A stretch of 42,943 nucleotides of DNA, from the NCBI GenBank assembly GCA_026706735.1, contig JAPOYD010000100.1, forward strand, positions 1 to 42,943. Reading direction: 5' to 3'. The position numbers were made by a program, and so were the translations under genes. Shown here in pieces: positions 25,809 to 32,988 of the stretch (its first letter is position 1; each line of letters begins with the position of its first letter). The notes under the pieces were generated by a model. It was not told where the DNA came from, ran no database searches, and saw nothing but the letters and a program-made list of their open reading frames with translations. This DNA comes from Nitrospinota bacterium. GTDB taxonomy: Bacteria > UBA8248.

Positions 25809-26185
25809 TGGCGAGGCGGCTCTGGGCGGCGCGCGCGTCCGAGATAGGCCCCGGCGAGCGGATTCGCCTGGAGCTCGGCGGCCTCAAGCTGGGGATATTC
25901 CGGCTGAGTGACGGTTTTTTCGCGCTGGAAGACAAATGCCCCCACCAGCAGGGCCCTGTCTGCTCGGGGAACCTCTTCCGCGAGATCACGGCTTCCGTGG
26001 GGAAGGACGGCAGGGTGCGCGAGCGCTACGCGCGCGATGAGGCGGACGTGGTCGCGTGCCCCATGCACGGCTGGGAGTTCGAGGTCAGGACGGGGGAGTG
26101 CCTCGCCAACCGCAGGCGGAAAGTCCAGCGCTTTCCCGTGGAAGTCGACGGGGAGGACCTCTATGTCATTCTGCCGGGGGGTTGA
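25808..26185 (+). CDS. Rieske [2Fe-2S] protein with long inter-motif insertion
   Basis: 125 aa from ATG 25808, overlapping the amidohydrolase stop by 1 nt. Both cluster-binding boxes are present: CPHQ (C-x-H) near residue 45 and CPMHGWEFEVRTGECLANRR (C-x-x-H) near residue 85. About 37 residues separate the boxes, compared with the usual 16-18. The extra segment is charged (FREITASVGKDGRVRERYARDEADV). There is no membrane anchor, so it is a soluble ferredoxin-like protein. It may donate electrons to the coupled amidohydrolase-like enzyme or to an oxygenase elsewhere; that role is inferred. Confidence 0.88.
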   Translation: MARRLWAARASEIGPGERIRLELGGLKLGIFRLSDGFFALEDKCPHQQGPVCSGNLFREITASVGKDGRVRERYARDEADVVACPMHGWEFEVRTGECLANRRRKVQRFPVEVDGEDLYVILPGG

Positions 26186-26202
26186 GGAGAATTAGTTCGA
26201 CA

Positions 26203-27180
26203 ATGAAGAAACTGGCGCTGAAGTTGTTGTTGATTGCGTTACTCGTATATATCGGAGCGGGCAGGGCTGTTGCGCAGCCACCACCGGAAACAGTTGGTTG
26301 GTGGGAGTGGGCAATCACTGCGGCGCATGCGTCGATTGCGAGTGTCAGGAGCGCAGCGATCGCGCCAGGATTGGATGAGATGCCGGAAGTGGGGGCGCGG
26401 CTGAGCCAGCGAGCGTCAGACGCGAATCAGAGAGCCAACACTGGTAACCTCAAAGGGAGGGATTTGTTCCCGAAGATTCCGGGCGGTGTACGGCTGGCTG
26501 GTCCAAGAGCGATACTGGAGTATCTCAACAAGCACGAGGTGAGCCATATTCAATCCGTTAAGCATCATCCGGAATTAGCAGCCAAACCGGATAACTTGGT
26601 CTTCGAACCTCTGAAATGGAACCGTGCGCGTGGCTCAAGCAACATGAAACTCTTGGACAAGGTCAAAGTGCGCTTCCACAACATTGCAGCGAGCATCGCG
26701 GGTGGGCGAAGGATTGTGCTTACAACCGTGGCAAAGGGTGGAGCAATCGGAACGCTTGTAGAGTTGCCGGTGACGGCAACAGTGGAGACGTTGAACGTAG
26801 TCAACCAGCGTAAGACAGCAAATCAGGCGATAGGGGATGGGGCGCAAAAGGTTGGCGTGACCGCGCTGGCAGGCGGGGCGACGGCGGGTGCGCTGACAAT
26901 GGCAAGCACGTTCGGATTCACTGTGGGAGCGCCAGTGCTGGTTCCGCTGGCGGTAGTAGGCGGAAGTGCGTACGTTTGGGTGTCGAGTGATCGCGTCTGG
27001 AATGCGCTTGATAATGAGACGCGCACTGTAATTGAGGCGCAACTTGTGAGAGTGCAAGGTATGATTCGAAACTCCGTCAGCGCGTGGCGCGACCGGGCGC
27101 GAGTGGCGACCAAGGCGGCGAACAAGACATTACAGGATTACATCAATGCGGCAGTAACCGCAGGGAAAGGGCAAGAATGA
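26203..27180 (+). CDS. Exported protein of unknown function with HNH-like motif and hydrophobic C-terminal region
   Basis: 325 aa from ATG 26203. The ribosome site is poor (GAGGAG lies 13 nt upstream). Residues 1-25 are a Sec signal peptide ending AVAQ. Residues 105-148 read LEYLNKHEVSHIQSVKHHPEL, then PDNLVFEPLKWNRARGSSNM. The His pair, Asn in PDN and N-x-x-RG suggest a His-Me-finger (HNH-type) nuclease core; this is pattern-based inference. Residues 170-262 are glycine- and alanine-rich and hydrophobic (ALAGGATAGALTMASTFGFTVGAPVLVPLAVVGG), like one or two membrane-active hairpins. Codon use differs from the neighbours (TTA, CAT, CAA, AGA, GTA are common), indicating acquisition by transfer. 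No immunity gene was found next to it. Confidence 0.7.
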   Translation: MKKLALKLLLIALLVYIGAGRAVAQPPPETVGWWEWAITAAHASIASVRSAAIAPGLDEMPEVGARLSQRASDANQRANTGNLKGRDLFPKIPGGVRLAGPRAILEYLNKHEVSHIQSVKHHPELAAKPDNLVFEPLKWNRARGSSNMKLLDKVKVRFHNIAASIAGGRRIVLTTVAKGGAIGTLVELPVTATVETLNVVNQRKTANQAIGDGAQKVGVTALAGGATAGALTMASTFGFTVGAPVLVPLAVVGGSAYVWVSSDRVWNALDNETRTVIEAQLVRVQGMIRNSVSAWRDRARVATKAANKTLQDYINAAVTAGKGQE

Positions 27181-27339
27181 GGATACACTCGCTCTAGCCA
27201 TTTTGAAGAAACGCAAAGCATTCTTGAGTAATGCCTTGAAGCCTTCCGCTTCCCAACAAGCAATTTCACCTTCTTGACAACCAAACCGCAAACGCCTCTA
27301 TAATTTCTACATATACAAAAGCTCGACCGAAACAGACGG

Positions 27340-27362
27340 GAGGATGGAGGCCTCCTCTTTTT
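27340..27362 (+). terminator. Weak candidate terminator upstream of the VOC gene
   Basis: GAGGA (27340-27344) pairs with TCCTC (27353-27357) around GGAGGCC, followed by five T. The stem is short. The gap 27181-27389 holds no ORF. Confidence 0.3.
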
Positions 27363-27389
27363 CGGCTCACTTTTTCGGGAGGGGAAAAG

Positions 27390-27782
27390 ATGTCCATGCC
27401 CACCTATGGATACGATCACCTGCATTTTCGAAGCGAAGACCCCCACGCGGCCAGAAAATTCTGGGAGGAGATGTTTGGTGCGAAGGTAGTGGATGAGGGC
27501 GACCTGGGCGGTTCGCCCCTTTTCAGCTTCGATCTGAACGGGATGCACTTTCTGGTCTCGGGCCGGGCGGAGGGCGAAAACCCCGTCCACACGACGAGCG
27601 ACCCGCGCTACGGGCTGGATCATTTCGGCCTTGTCGTCGACGACATGGACAGGGCCGAGGCCGACCTGCGCGCGAAAGGCGCCGACTTTATATGCGATCC
27701 GTGGGAGATCGGCCCGGGCACGAAGATCGCCTTCATCCGGGGGCCGGACGACATCAGCATCGAACTCGTATCGCGCGGCTAG
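27390..27782 (+). CDS. VOC (glyoxalase/bleomycin-resistance) family protein
   Basis: 130 aa from ATG 27390 (GGGAGGGGAAAAG upstream). It has two beta-alpha-beta-beta-beta modules. The first is YGYDHLHFRSEDPHAARKFWEEMFGAKVV with HFLVSG. The second is GLDHFGLVVDDMDRAEADLRAKGADFI and ends IAFIRGPDDISIELVSR. Metal-ligand candidates are His in DHLHF, His in GLDHFGL and Glu in ISIELV. VOC proteins range from glyoxalases and epimerases to extradiol dioxygenases; the reaction here is unknown. It precedes the sugar-type ABC operon, which has its own promoter. Confidence 0.88.
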   Translation: MSMPTYGYDHLHFRSEDPHAARKFWEEMFGAKVVDEGDLGGSPLFSFDLNGMHFLVSGRAEGENPVHTTSDPRYGLDHFGLVVDDMDRAEADLRAKGADFICDPWEIGPGTKIAFIRGPDDISIELVSRG

Positions 27783-27852
27783 CAAGGAGTCTCGGTTTGG
27801 ATACGGCGGTCGCCGGGCGGGGTTTCGCTCGGCTTACCCGAAAAGCGGAAAA

Positions 27853-27881
27853 TTGACAGATCGGGGGAACCCTGCTAGCAT
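27853..27881 (+). promoter_or_regulatory. Strong candidate sigma-70-type promoter of the sugar-type ABC operon
   Basis: TTGACA (27853-27858), a 17-bp spacer, TAGCAT (27876-27881). The -35 box is perfect and the spacing optimal. The start codon is about 280 nt further on, leaving a long untranslated leader. The gap 27783-28161 otherwise contains no convincing ORF. Confidence 0.6.
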
Positions 27882-28106
27882 TTCAGCATACTTGTAAGAT
27901 TGGTTGAAATTGAATGAGGATTTACCGAACGCCGGAGAGTGGGAATCGCGAACCGGTGGTATCGTCGCCTCGAGGGCCTCAGTGTCCCGTTTCGCCTCCT
28001 GCCGTGATAACGCTTCCCATCTCTTCGTCTATACATTCGAGTGATTCAGGAGCCCGGCGTAGGGCTTCTTGATTGGAGTTTTGGCTTGGTTCTGCCCCCG
28101 ATGGCG

Positions 28107-28146
28107 GTCGCCCATGCCATAGGGGAGCACAGTTCCCTTGGGCGAC
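28107..28146 (+). promoter_or_regulatory. Nested hairpin in the leader, next to the ribosome site
   Basis: GTCGCCCA (28107-28114) pairs with TGGGCGAC (28139-28146). Inside it GGGGA (28122-28126) pairs with TTCCC (28133-28137, one wobble). The outer stem ends 3 nt before the GGAGGG ribosome site of the binding-protein gene. No T run follows, so it is not a terminator. A role in translation control or mRNA stability is inferred. Confidence 0.4.
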
Positions 28147-28161
28147 GATGGAGGGTTGACC

Positions 28162-29499
28162 ATGAAAGAGCTTGGATTGAGTCGTCGGAAACTCCTTCGC
28201 AATGCTGCACTTGGAACGGCCGCCCTGGCTTTGCCCGTCTCGCGGGCGACGCCCTCGGCGGCGATGGTGAAATCGCTCAACTTCTACAGCTGGACCTACG
28301 GCATCAGCTTCGTGAAGCAGCGCATCGCCGAATTCGAGAAACTCGCCAAGGTCAAGATCAACTACGGCAACACGCCGGGCAGCAAATACCACGATACGCT
28401 GGTCGTAAAATTCACGGGCGGAGCCCCGCTGGACGTCATCTACATGATCGACGGACACCTCGCCGAGTTCGTCGAGGCGGGCTGGTTGTATCCCATCGAT
28501 GAATTTCCGCGCGTGGATGAGTACAGAAAAGAGTTTATCGGACCCACCGCCGATGCACTCACCTACGAGGGCAAGCTCTACGGCCTGCCCTACTACGTGG
28601 GCCACATGGCGTTCCTCTACAACGAGGAGCACCTGGAGAAAGCGGGCATCGGCGCTCCTCCCAAGACCTGGGACGAGGTGGTCCAGCAGAGCCTCCAGAT
28701 CAAGAGCAAGGGGATTCAGGAATATCCCTTCCTCCAGTTCCTGAAGGCCGACTTCTGGATGGGCGAATTGCTCTTCACCATGATGTACAGCCGGGGCGGG
28801 AGGTTCGTCGACGAGAAATACAACGTGATGGGCTACGACAAGGAGAATTCCGCAGCGGCGCAGGCGATCCAGTGGATCATCGACGCGGCCAAGAAGCACA
28901 AGATCACGCAGCCGGGCTTCCTGGAACTCAACGAGGTCGCCGCGCTCAAGGCCTTCAGCAGCGGCACAGGCAGCTTCGCCATCCTGCCGAACTACCGGCT
29001 GCGGGCGGCGAACGAGCCCAAGTCCTCCAAGGTGGCCGGCAAGATCAAGATGGCCCTCATCCCCACCGCCAACAACGCCAAGCCACACGTGTGCGGCTGG
29101 ACGAGGTGCTACAGCATGACGGCGCAGGCCGCGAAGGACCCCGCGCGCAAGGCGATGTCCTGGAAGATGGTGGACTTCCTGGGCGGTAAGGATAAATCGG
29201 GCACCTACCGCACCGCGAAGAAGTGGTTCACCGAGTTCGGTCTGGGCTTCGGCCACGCGCCGCTGTTCAAGGACCCCGATATCATCAAGGCGGCGAACAA
29301 TTGGGGCGAGGCGAAGCTGTTCGAGAGCCAGATGGCGCTGAGCAAGCCCAAGGACGGGCAGAAGGCCGTCTGGTACGCCGAGTGGGATCAGTTCATGCGT
29401 CCGCGTGTGCATAAGGCGATCCTGGGTCAGGCCGATCTCGTGGGCACGCTTAAGACCCTGACCAAGCAGTGGAATAGACTTAAGCGTCGTTACGGTTAG
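28162..29499 (+). CDS. ABC transporter substrate-binding protein, family 1 (sugar type), Tat-exported
   Basis: 445 aa from ATG 28162 (GGAGGG upstream). The N-terminus has a twin-arginine motif (LSRRKLLRN) followed by a weakly hydrophobic stretch (AALGTAALALPVSRATPSA), so export of a folded protein by Tat is likely. The mature protein has the family 1 pattern: VKFTGGAPLDVIYMIDGHLAEFVEAGWLYPIDEF, ALTYEGKLYGLPYYVGHMAFLYNEEHLEKAGI, and PKTWDEVVQQ. It is the first gene of a complete transporter operon. The ligand is probably a sugar, polyol or similar compound; this is from family knowledge only. Confidence 0.93.
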   Translation: MKELGLSRRKLLRNAALGTAALALPVSRATPSAAMVKSLNFYSWTYGISFVKQRIAEFEKLAKVKINYGNTPGSKYHDTLVVKFTGGAPLDVIYMIDGHLAEFVEAGWLYPIDEFPRVDEYRKEFIGPTADALTYEGKLYGLPYYVGHMAFLYNEEHLEKAGIGAPPKTWDEVVQQSLQIKSKGIQEYPFLQFLKADFWMGELLFTMMYSRGGRFVDEKYNVMGYDKENSAAAQAIQWIIDAAKKHKITQPGFLELNEVAALKAFSSGTGSFAILPNYRLRAANEPKSSKVAGKIKMALIPTANNAKPHVCGWTRCYSMTAQAAKDPARKAMSWKMVDFLGGKDKSGTYRTAKKWFTEFGLGFGHAPLFKDPDIIKAANNWGEAKLFESQMALSKPKDGQKAVWYAEWDQFMRPRVHKAILGQADLVGTLKTLTKQWNRLKRRYG

Positions 29500-29511
29500 A
29501 CGCTAGCAGTT

Positions 29512-29543
29512 GCCTCCCCCGGCGGCGCACTGCCGGGGGAGGC
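29512..29543 (+). other. Intercistronic stabilising hairpin after the binding-protein gene
   Basis: GCCTCCCCCGGC (29512-29523) pairs perfectly with GCCGGGGGAGGC (29532-29543) across an 8-nt loop. A T run comes only 10 nt later, inside the ribosome-site region of the next gene. It resembles the hairpins that protect abundant binding-protein mRNA and lower permease expression, as between malE and malF. It could also be an attenuating terminator. Confidence 0.7.
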
Positions 29544-29559
29544 GCGATGGAGGTTTTTC

Positions 29560-30513
29560 TTGGCGAATATCCTGTCCGTAGAAGGGGCAGAGCCGGCCGC
29601 CGCAACGGGCGTGAAGGGCTGGTTCGCCCGGCGAACGCAAACCGAAGGCGGAATCGCGATGTTCTTCGTGGGGCCGGCGCTGCTTCTCATGGTCCTGCTC
29701 AACATCTATCCAATCCTGCATTCGTTCTACGTCAGCGTTCACGTCTATAACCTGAAGCGGCCCCACAAAAACCCTTACGTGGGTTTTGAGAACTACATCA
29801 TGTTCCTGGAGAGCGAGGATTTCATCAACGCGTTCACGAACACGATTGTCTTCGTCGTGGTGTCGGTGATCGCCGTGGCCCTGCTGGGCCTCATCTTCGC
29901 CCTGGCGCTCAATGAACTGGGAGCGGGCGTGCGCAGGTGGGTGGTGCCGCTCATTCTCGTCCCCTGGGCGGTGCCCTACGTGGCGAATGGCCTAATCTGG
30001 GAGTGGATATATCATTCGGACTACGGGGTATTGAACGGACTTTTGGTTTCCTTAGGCGTCATCGACAAGTACCAGACGTGGCTCAGCAACCCGGACCGCG
30101 CCTTGTATACCCTTGTGAACGCCTTCGTCTGGAAGGAGGTTCCCCTCGCCACCGTTTTGATTCTCACGGCGCTCCAGGCCATCCCGGAGGACCTTTACAG
30201 CGCGGCCAAGATCGACCAGGCGGGCGCGTCGAGGCGTTTCTTTCATATCACCCTGCCGGCGCTCAAACTGGCTTTTCTGCTGGTGCTTGTCTACTCCTCG
30301 ATCATCTCGATCAAGACATTCGACCTGGTCTATATTCTTACGGAAGGAGGTCCCGGCGACGCGACGGCGCTCGTCTCCTGGTATACCTACGTGGAAACAT
30401 TCCGTAACCTGCAGTTCGGTTCCGGCGCGTCGATTTCCTACGTGATCGCCATCGCCACTTTCATCCTGGCGATCGGCTACATCAAGATTCTCTACAGACC
30501 GCAGGAGGGTTGA
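29560..30513 (+). CDS. ABC transporter permease, MalF/UgpA type
   Basis: 317 aa from TTG 29560 (GGAGG seven bases upstream). A soluble N-terminal tail of about 30 residues precedes six membrane segments, starting IAMFFVGPALLLMVLLNIYPILHSFYVSV. The family element VGFENYIMFLESEDFINAFTNTIVFVVVSV is present. The EAA loop is EDLYSAAKIDQAGASRRFFHITLPALK, and ILTEGGPGDATALVSWYTYVETF follows near the end. It forms the channel with the next gene, which overlaps its end region by ribosome-site sequence. Confidence 0.93.
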   Translation: MANILSVEGAEPAAATGVKGWFARRTQTEGGIAMFFVGPALLLMVLLNIYPILHSFYVSVHVYNLKRPHKNPYVGFENYIMFLESEDFINAFTNTIVFVVVSVIAVALLGLIFALALNELGAGVRRWVVPLILVPWAVPYVANGLIWEWIYHSDYGVLNGLLVSLGVIDKYQTWLSNPDRALYTLVNAFVWKEVPLATVLILTALQAIPEDLYSAAKIDQAGASRRFFHITLPALKLAFLLVLVYSSIISIKTFDLVYILTEGGPGDATALVSWYTYVETFRNLQFGSGASISYVIAIATFILAIGYIKILYRPQEG

Positions 30514-30515
30514 GC

Positions 30516-31454
30516 ATGGCCGCCCCGAGCGTTCCCGACATCAAGGAGATTCAGCGGTACCGCCAGGCCGCCTTCCTGGGGCGCATCGCGCTCTACCTGA
30601 TCGTCGCCTTCATGCTCTTCTATGCCATCTCGCCTTTTTACTGGATGCTGAATTCGAGCCTCCAGTTGGAAAAGGACGTGGTGTCGGTTCCGCCCAACTG
30701 GGTCCCGCCCACGCTCAACATCGGCAACTACGAGGAGATCATCCTCAGAAAACCTGCCGACACGAGCGTCGCATTCGACAAGAGCATGGCCGGATACTCC
30801 ACGTTCCCCACGGCGGACGTGCTGCCCTCGATGTGGAACAGCTTCGTCGTGGCGCTGGGCGTCACCATCATCAACGTCATCTTGGGCTGTCTGGCAGCGT
30901 ATGGTTTCGCGCGTCTTTACTTCAAGGGGAAGCAGTCCCTTTTCTACGTCGTGCTGGCGTCGCGCATCGTGCCCGAGGTGTCCCTGATCGTCCCCTTCTA
31001 TCTGATGATCCGGGGGCTCGGACTATTAGACACCTATATGGGACTCATCGTGGCCTACATCCCGATATCCCTGCCACTGGCGATATTCGTGCTGGTCGCC
31101 TATTTCGAAACAGTCCCGCAGGAGATCGAAAGCGCCGCCCGTGTGGACGGCTGCAACCGCTTCCAGACGCTCTGGCGCGTGATCCTGCCGCTTTCGACGC
31201 CTGCTATCGTCACGGCGGCCGTGTTCGTGTTCCTCACGAGTTGGAACGAATTCCTCTTCCCGCTCGTCCTGACACAGACGATGAACACCCGGCCCATCAC
31301 GGTGACGCTGCTCGATTTCGTCTCCGAGTTTTCGGTGAGCTACGCGCGGATGAACGCCGCGGGCGTCGCCTGCGTCATCATTCCCGTCGCCCTGGCCCTC
31401 ATGTTCCAGCGCTACTTCGTGCGCGGGCTGACGGCGGGGGCGGTAAAGGGCTAG
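30516..31454 (+). CDS. ABC transporter permease, MalG/UgpE type
   Basis: 312 aa from ATG 30516, with AGGAGGG seven bases upstream. The track start TTG 30510 overlaps the preceding stop and is less likely. It has six membrane segments and the MalG pattern ISPFYWMLNSSLQLEKDVVSVPPNWVPPTLNIGNYEEI. The EAA loop is QEIESAARVDGCNRFQTLWRVILPLSTPAIVTAAVFVFLTSWNEFLFPLVL. The C-terminus is QRYFVRGLTAGAVKG, typical of the family. It is complete and is followed 26 nt later by the ATPase. Confidence 0.94.
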   Translation: MAAPSVPDIKEIQRYRQAAFLGRIALYLIVAFMLFYAISPFYWMLNSSLQLEKDVVSVPPNWVPPTLNIGNYEEIILRKPADTSVAFDKSMAGYSTFPTADVLPSMWNSFVVALGVTIINVILGCLAAYGFARLYFKGKQSLFYVVLASRIVPEVSLIVPFYLMIRGLGLLDTYMGLIVAYIPISLPLAIFVLVAYFETVPQEIESAARVDGCNRFQTLWRVILPLSTPAIVTAAVFVFLTSWNEFLFPLVLTQTMNTRPITVTLLDFVSEFSVSYARMNAAGVACVIIPVALALMFQRYFVRGLTAGAVKG

Positions 31455-31480
31455 CCGGTTTTCCATAGGAGCGAGTGAGA

Positions 31481-32569
31481 ATGGCGAAGGTCGTGCTGGA
31501 GAACTTGACCAAGAACTACGGCGAGGTGGTCGCGGTCGACAATGTGGACCTCGAGATCGAAGACGGCAGATTCGTCGTTCTCCTCGGCCCTTCGGGGTGC
31601 GGGAAGACCACCATCCTGAACGTGGTCGCGGGTCTGCTGGAGCCCACCGAGGGCGCGATACTCATCGACGGGGTGGACGTTCGCCACATTCCGGCGCACA
31701 AGCGCAACATGGCCATGGTGTTCCAGAGCTACGCGCTCTACCCCCACCTGAGAGTGCGGGACAATCTGGCTTTTCCGCTTCGGATGATGAAGATGTCCAA
31801 GGCGGAAATCGAGGAAAAAGTTCTCTGGGCGGCCGAGGCGCTCGATATCGGAGAGCTTCTGGCCCGGAGGCCCCGCGAACTCTCCGGCGGACAGCGCCAG
31901 CGCGTGGCGCTGGGCCGGGCTATCGTGCGCGAGCCTTGGGCGTTTCTGTTGGACGAGCCGCTTTCTAACCTCGACGCCGCGCTCAGGGTCGAGATGCGCG
32001 CGGAACTCAAAAAGCTCCACCGGCGGCTGGAGACCACCATGATCTACGTGACCCACGATCAGGTGGAGGCGCTCAACATGGCGGACGAGATAGCCCTCAT
32101 GAAAGACGGCGTGCTCCAACAGTACGCCTCTCCCTACGCCGTCTACCACGAGCCGGCGAACACCTTCGTAGCGCAGTTCGTGGGCACGCCGCCCATGAAC
32201 CTCATCTCAGGCGCCCTGGAGCAGGAAAACGGAAGGCTTTGCTTCCGCTACGGGAATTTCGCCGTGGAGCCATCGCCGGAGCAACGCAAGCGATTGGAGG
32301 AAAAAGAGAGGGACAAGGTGATTTTAGGGATTCGCCCCGAGGACGTTACCGTGAAGGCCGCCGGGAATGATGGAGACGGCCACCTCAGCAAGGTGCTGCT
32401 ACTGGAGCCTTACGGCGCGGATCAGGTGCTCGAACTCGCCTTTGAGGACTTATCCATCATGGCGCGCACGCCCTCTACACTCAGGGTCGACATGGGGGAT
32501 GAGACACGGGTGGGGATGCGCGAGGACAACCTCTTCTTCTTCGACGCCGAAACCGAACTGGCCATCTGA
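31481..32569 (+). CDS. ABC transporter ATP-binding protein, MalK/UgpC type
   Basis: 362 aa from ATG 31481 (AGGAG upstream; GTG 31475 would add two codons). Walker A is GPSGCGKT, the Q loop VFQSYALYPHLRV, the signature LSGGQRQRVALGRAIVREP, Walker B FLLDEPLSNLD, and the switch His is in YVTHDQVEALNMADEIALM. The C-terminal 120 residues form a TOBE/regulatory domain (VGTPPMNLISG, LGIRPEDV). It energises the two preceding permeases. As these ATPases can serve several transporters, it could also serve others, but the Dpp-type permeases use a different ATPase family. Confidence 0.96.
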   Translation: MAKVVLENLTKNYGEVVAVDNVDLEIEDGRFVVLLGPSGCGKTTILNVVAGLLEPTEGAILIDGVDVRHIPAHKRNMAMVFQSYALYPHLRVRDNLAFPLRMMKMSKAEIEEKVLWAAEALDIGELLARRPRELSGGQRQRVALGRAIVREPWAFLLDEPLSNLDAALRVEMRAELKKLHRRLETTMIYVTHDQVEALNMADEIALMKDGVLQQYASPYAVYHEPANTFVAQFVGTPPMNLISGALEQENGRLCFRYGNFAVEPSPEQRKRLEEKERDKVILGIRPEDVTVKAAGNDGDGHLSKVLLLEPYGADQVLELAFEDLSIMARTPSTLRVDMGDETRVGMREDNLFFFDAETELAI

Positions 32570-32752
32570 GACCAGACGTATTCCCGGACTTCGAGGGGCT
32601 GTTGAAAAACTCATTGTCAAGGGAGTAAACCCCCAACCCCCCTTTTCGGGCTTGTTGAAAAAGTCCTCTTCGCCTCATCCTGAGTAGCGGCGAAGCCGCG
32701 TATCGAAGGATGCCCTCTCGCCCGGCGCGAGCGGGTGTGATTGGTCGTGTAG

Positions 32753-32772
32753 GGGTCGCATATATGCGACCC
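32753..32772. repeat. 20-bp perfect palindrome with ATATAT core (GGGTCGCA arms)
   Basis: GGGTCGCATATATGCGACCC is perfectly self-complementary. It shares its core with the palindromes at 32812, 34478 and 34533 but has different arms. Confidence 0.9.
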
Positions 32773-32811
32773 TGCATTTTTCGCGTCCTCACGGACACGG
32801 GCCGCATATAT

Positions 32812-32831
32812 GTCGGACATATATGTCCGAC
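32812..32831. repeat. 20-bp perfect palindrome with ATATAT core (GTCGGACA arms)
   Basis: GTCGGACATATATGTCCGAC also occurs at 34478-34497. It is followed by CTACACCAGGCTTGCGACC, nearly the same flank that follows the GGGCCGCA palindrome at 34533. Confidence 0.9.
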
Positions 32832-32913
32832 CTACACCAGGCTTGCGACCAAAACGACGTGCGGGGGAGGGACACACAGGTCCTCCCCTACAAAACCATC
32901 GTGTCTCGCGTAG

Positions 32914-32939
32914 CCGGACAGGCGCGGGGGCCTGTCCGG
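32914..32939. repeat. Inverted repeat CCGGACAGGC ... GCCTGTCCGG
   Basis: Ten-bp arms enclose a 6-nt loop. The same arms with a different loop lie at 34674-34699, each preceded by GTAG. Confidence 0.9.
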
Positions 32940-32988
32940 GGACCTATGTGTCCGCCCAGTCTCGAAACAGGCTTTTTCAACAGCCCCT

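Larger units (their letters stand above)
32594..32988. repeat. Palindrome-repeat island bounded by 16-bp inverted repeats
   Basis: AGGGGCTGTTGAAAAA (32594-32609) and its exact reverse complement (32973-32988) bound a 395-bp non-coding island that fills the gap between the ATPase and creatininase genes. A third partial copy lies at 32648-32662. Inside are a dispersed-type hairpin at 32676-32712 (CATCCT to AGGATG, core GCGGC-GAA-GCCGC) and several palindromes listed separately. There is no transposase ORF. The right end abuts the creatininase stop codon exactly. Confidence 0.8.

Noticed and set aside
27181-27389. Immunity gene downstream of the HNH-like protein
   Set aside because: No ORF with a ribosome site is present in the 209-bp gap. 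The minus-strand ORF reaching 27785 is antisense to the VOC gene.
27979-29412. 477-aa minus-strand ORF opposite the Tat-exported binding protein
   Set aside because: It is antisense to a clear SBP gene, with no ribosome site and a His/Arg-rich shadow composition.
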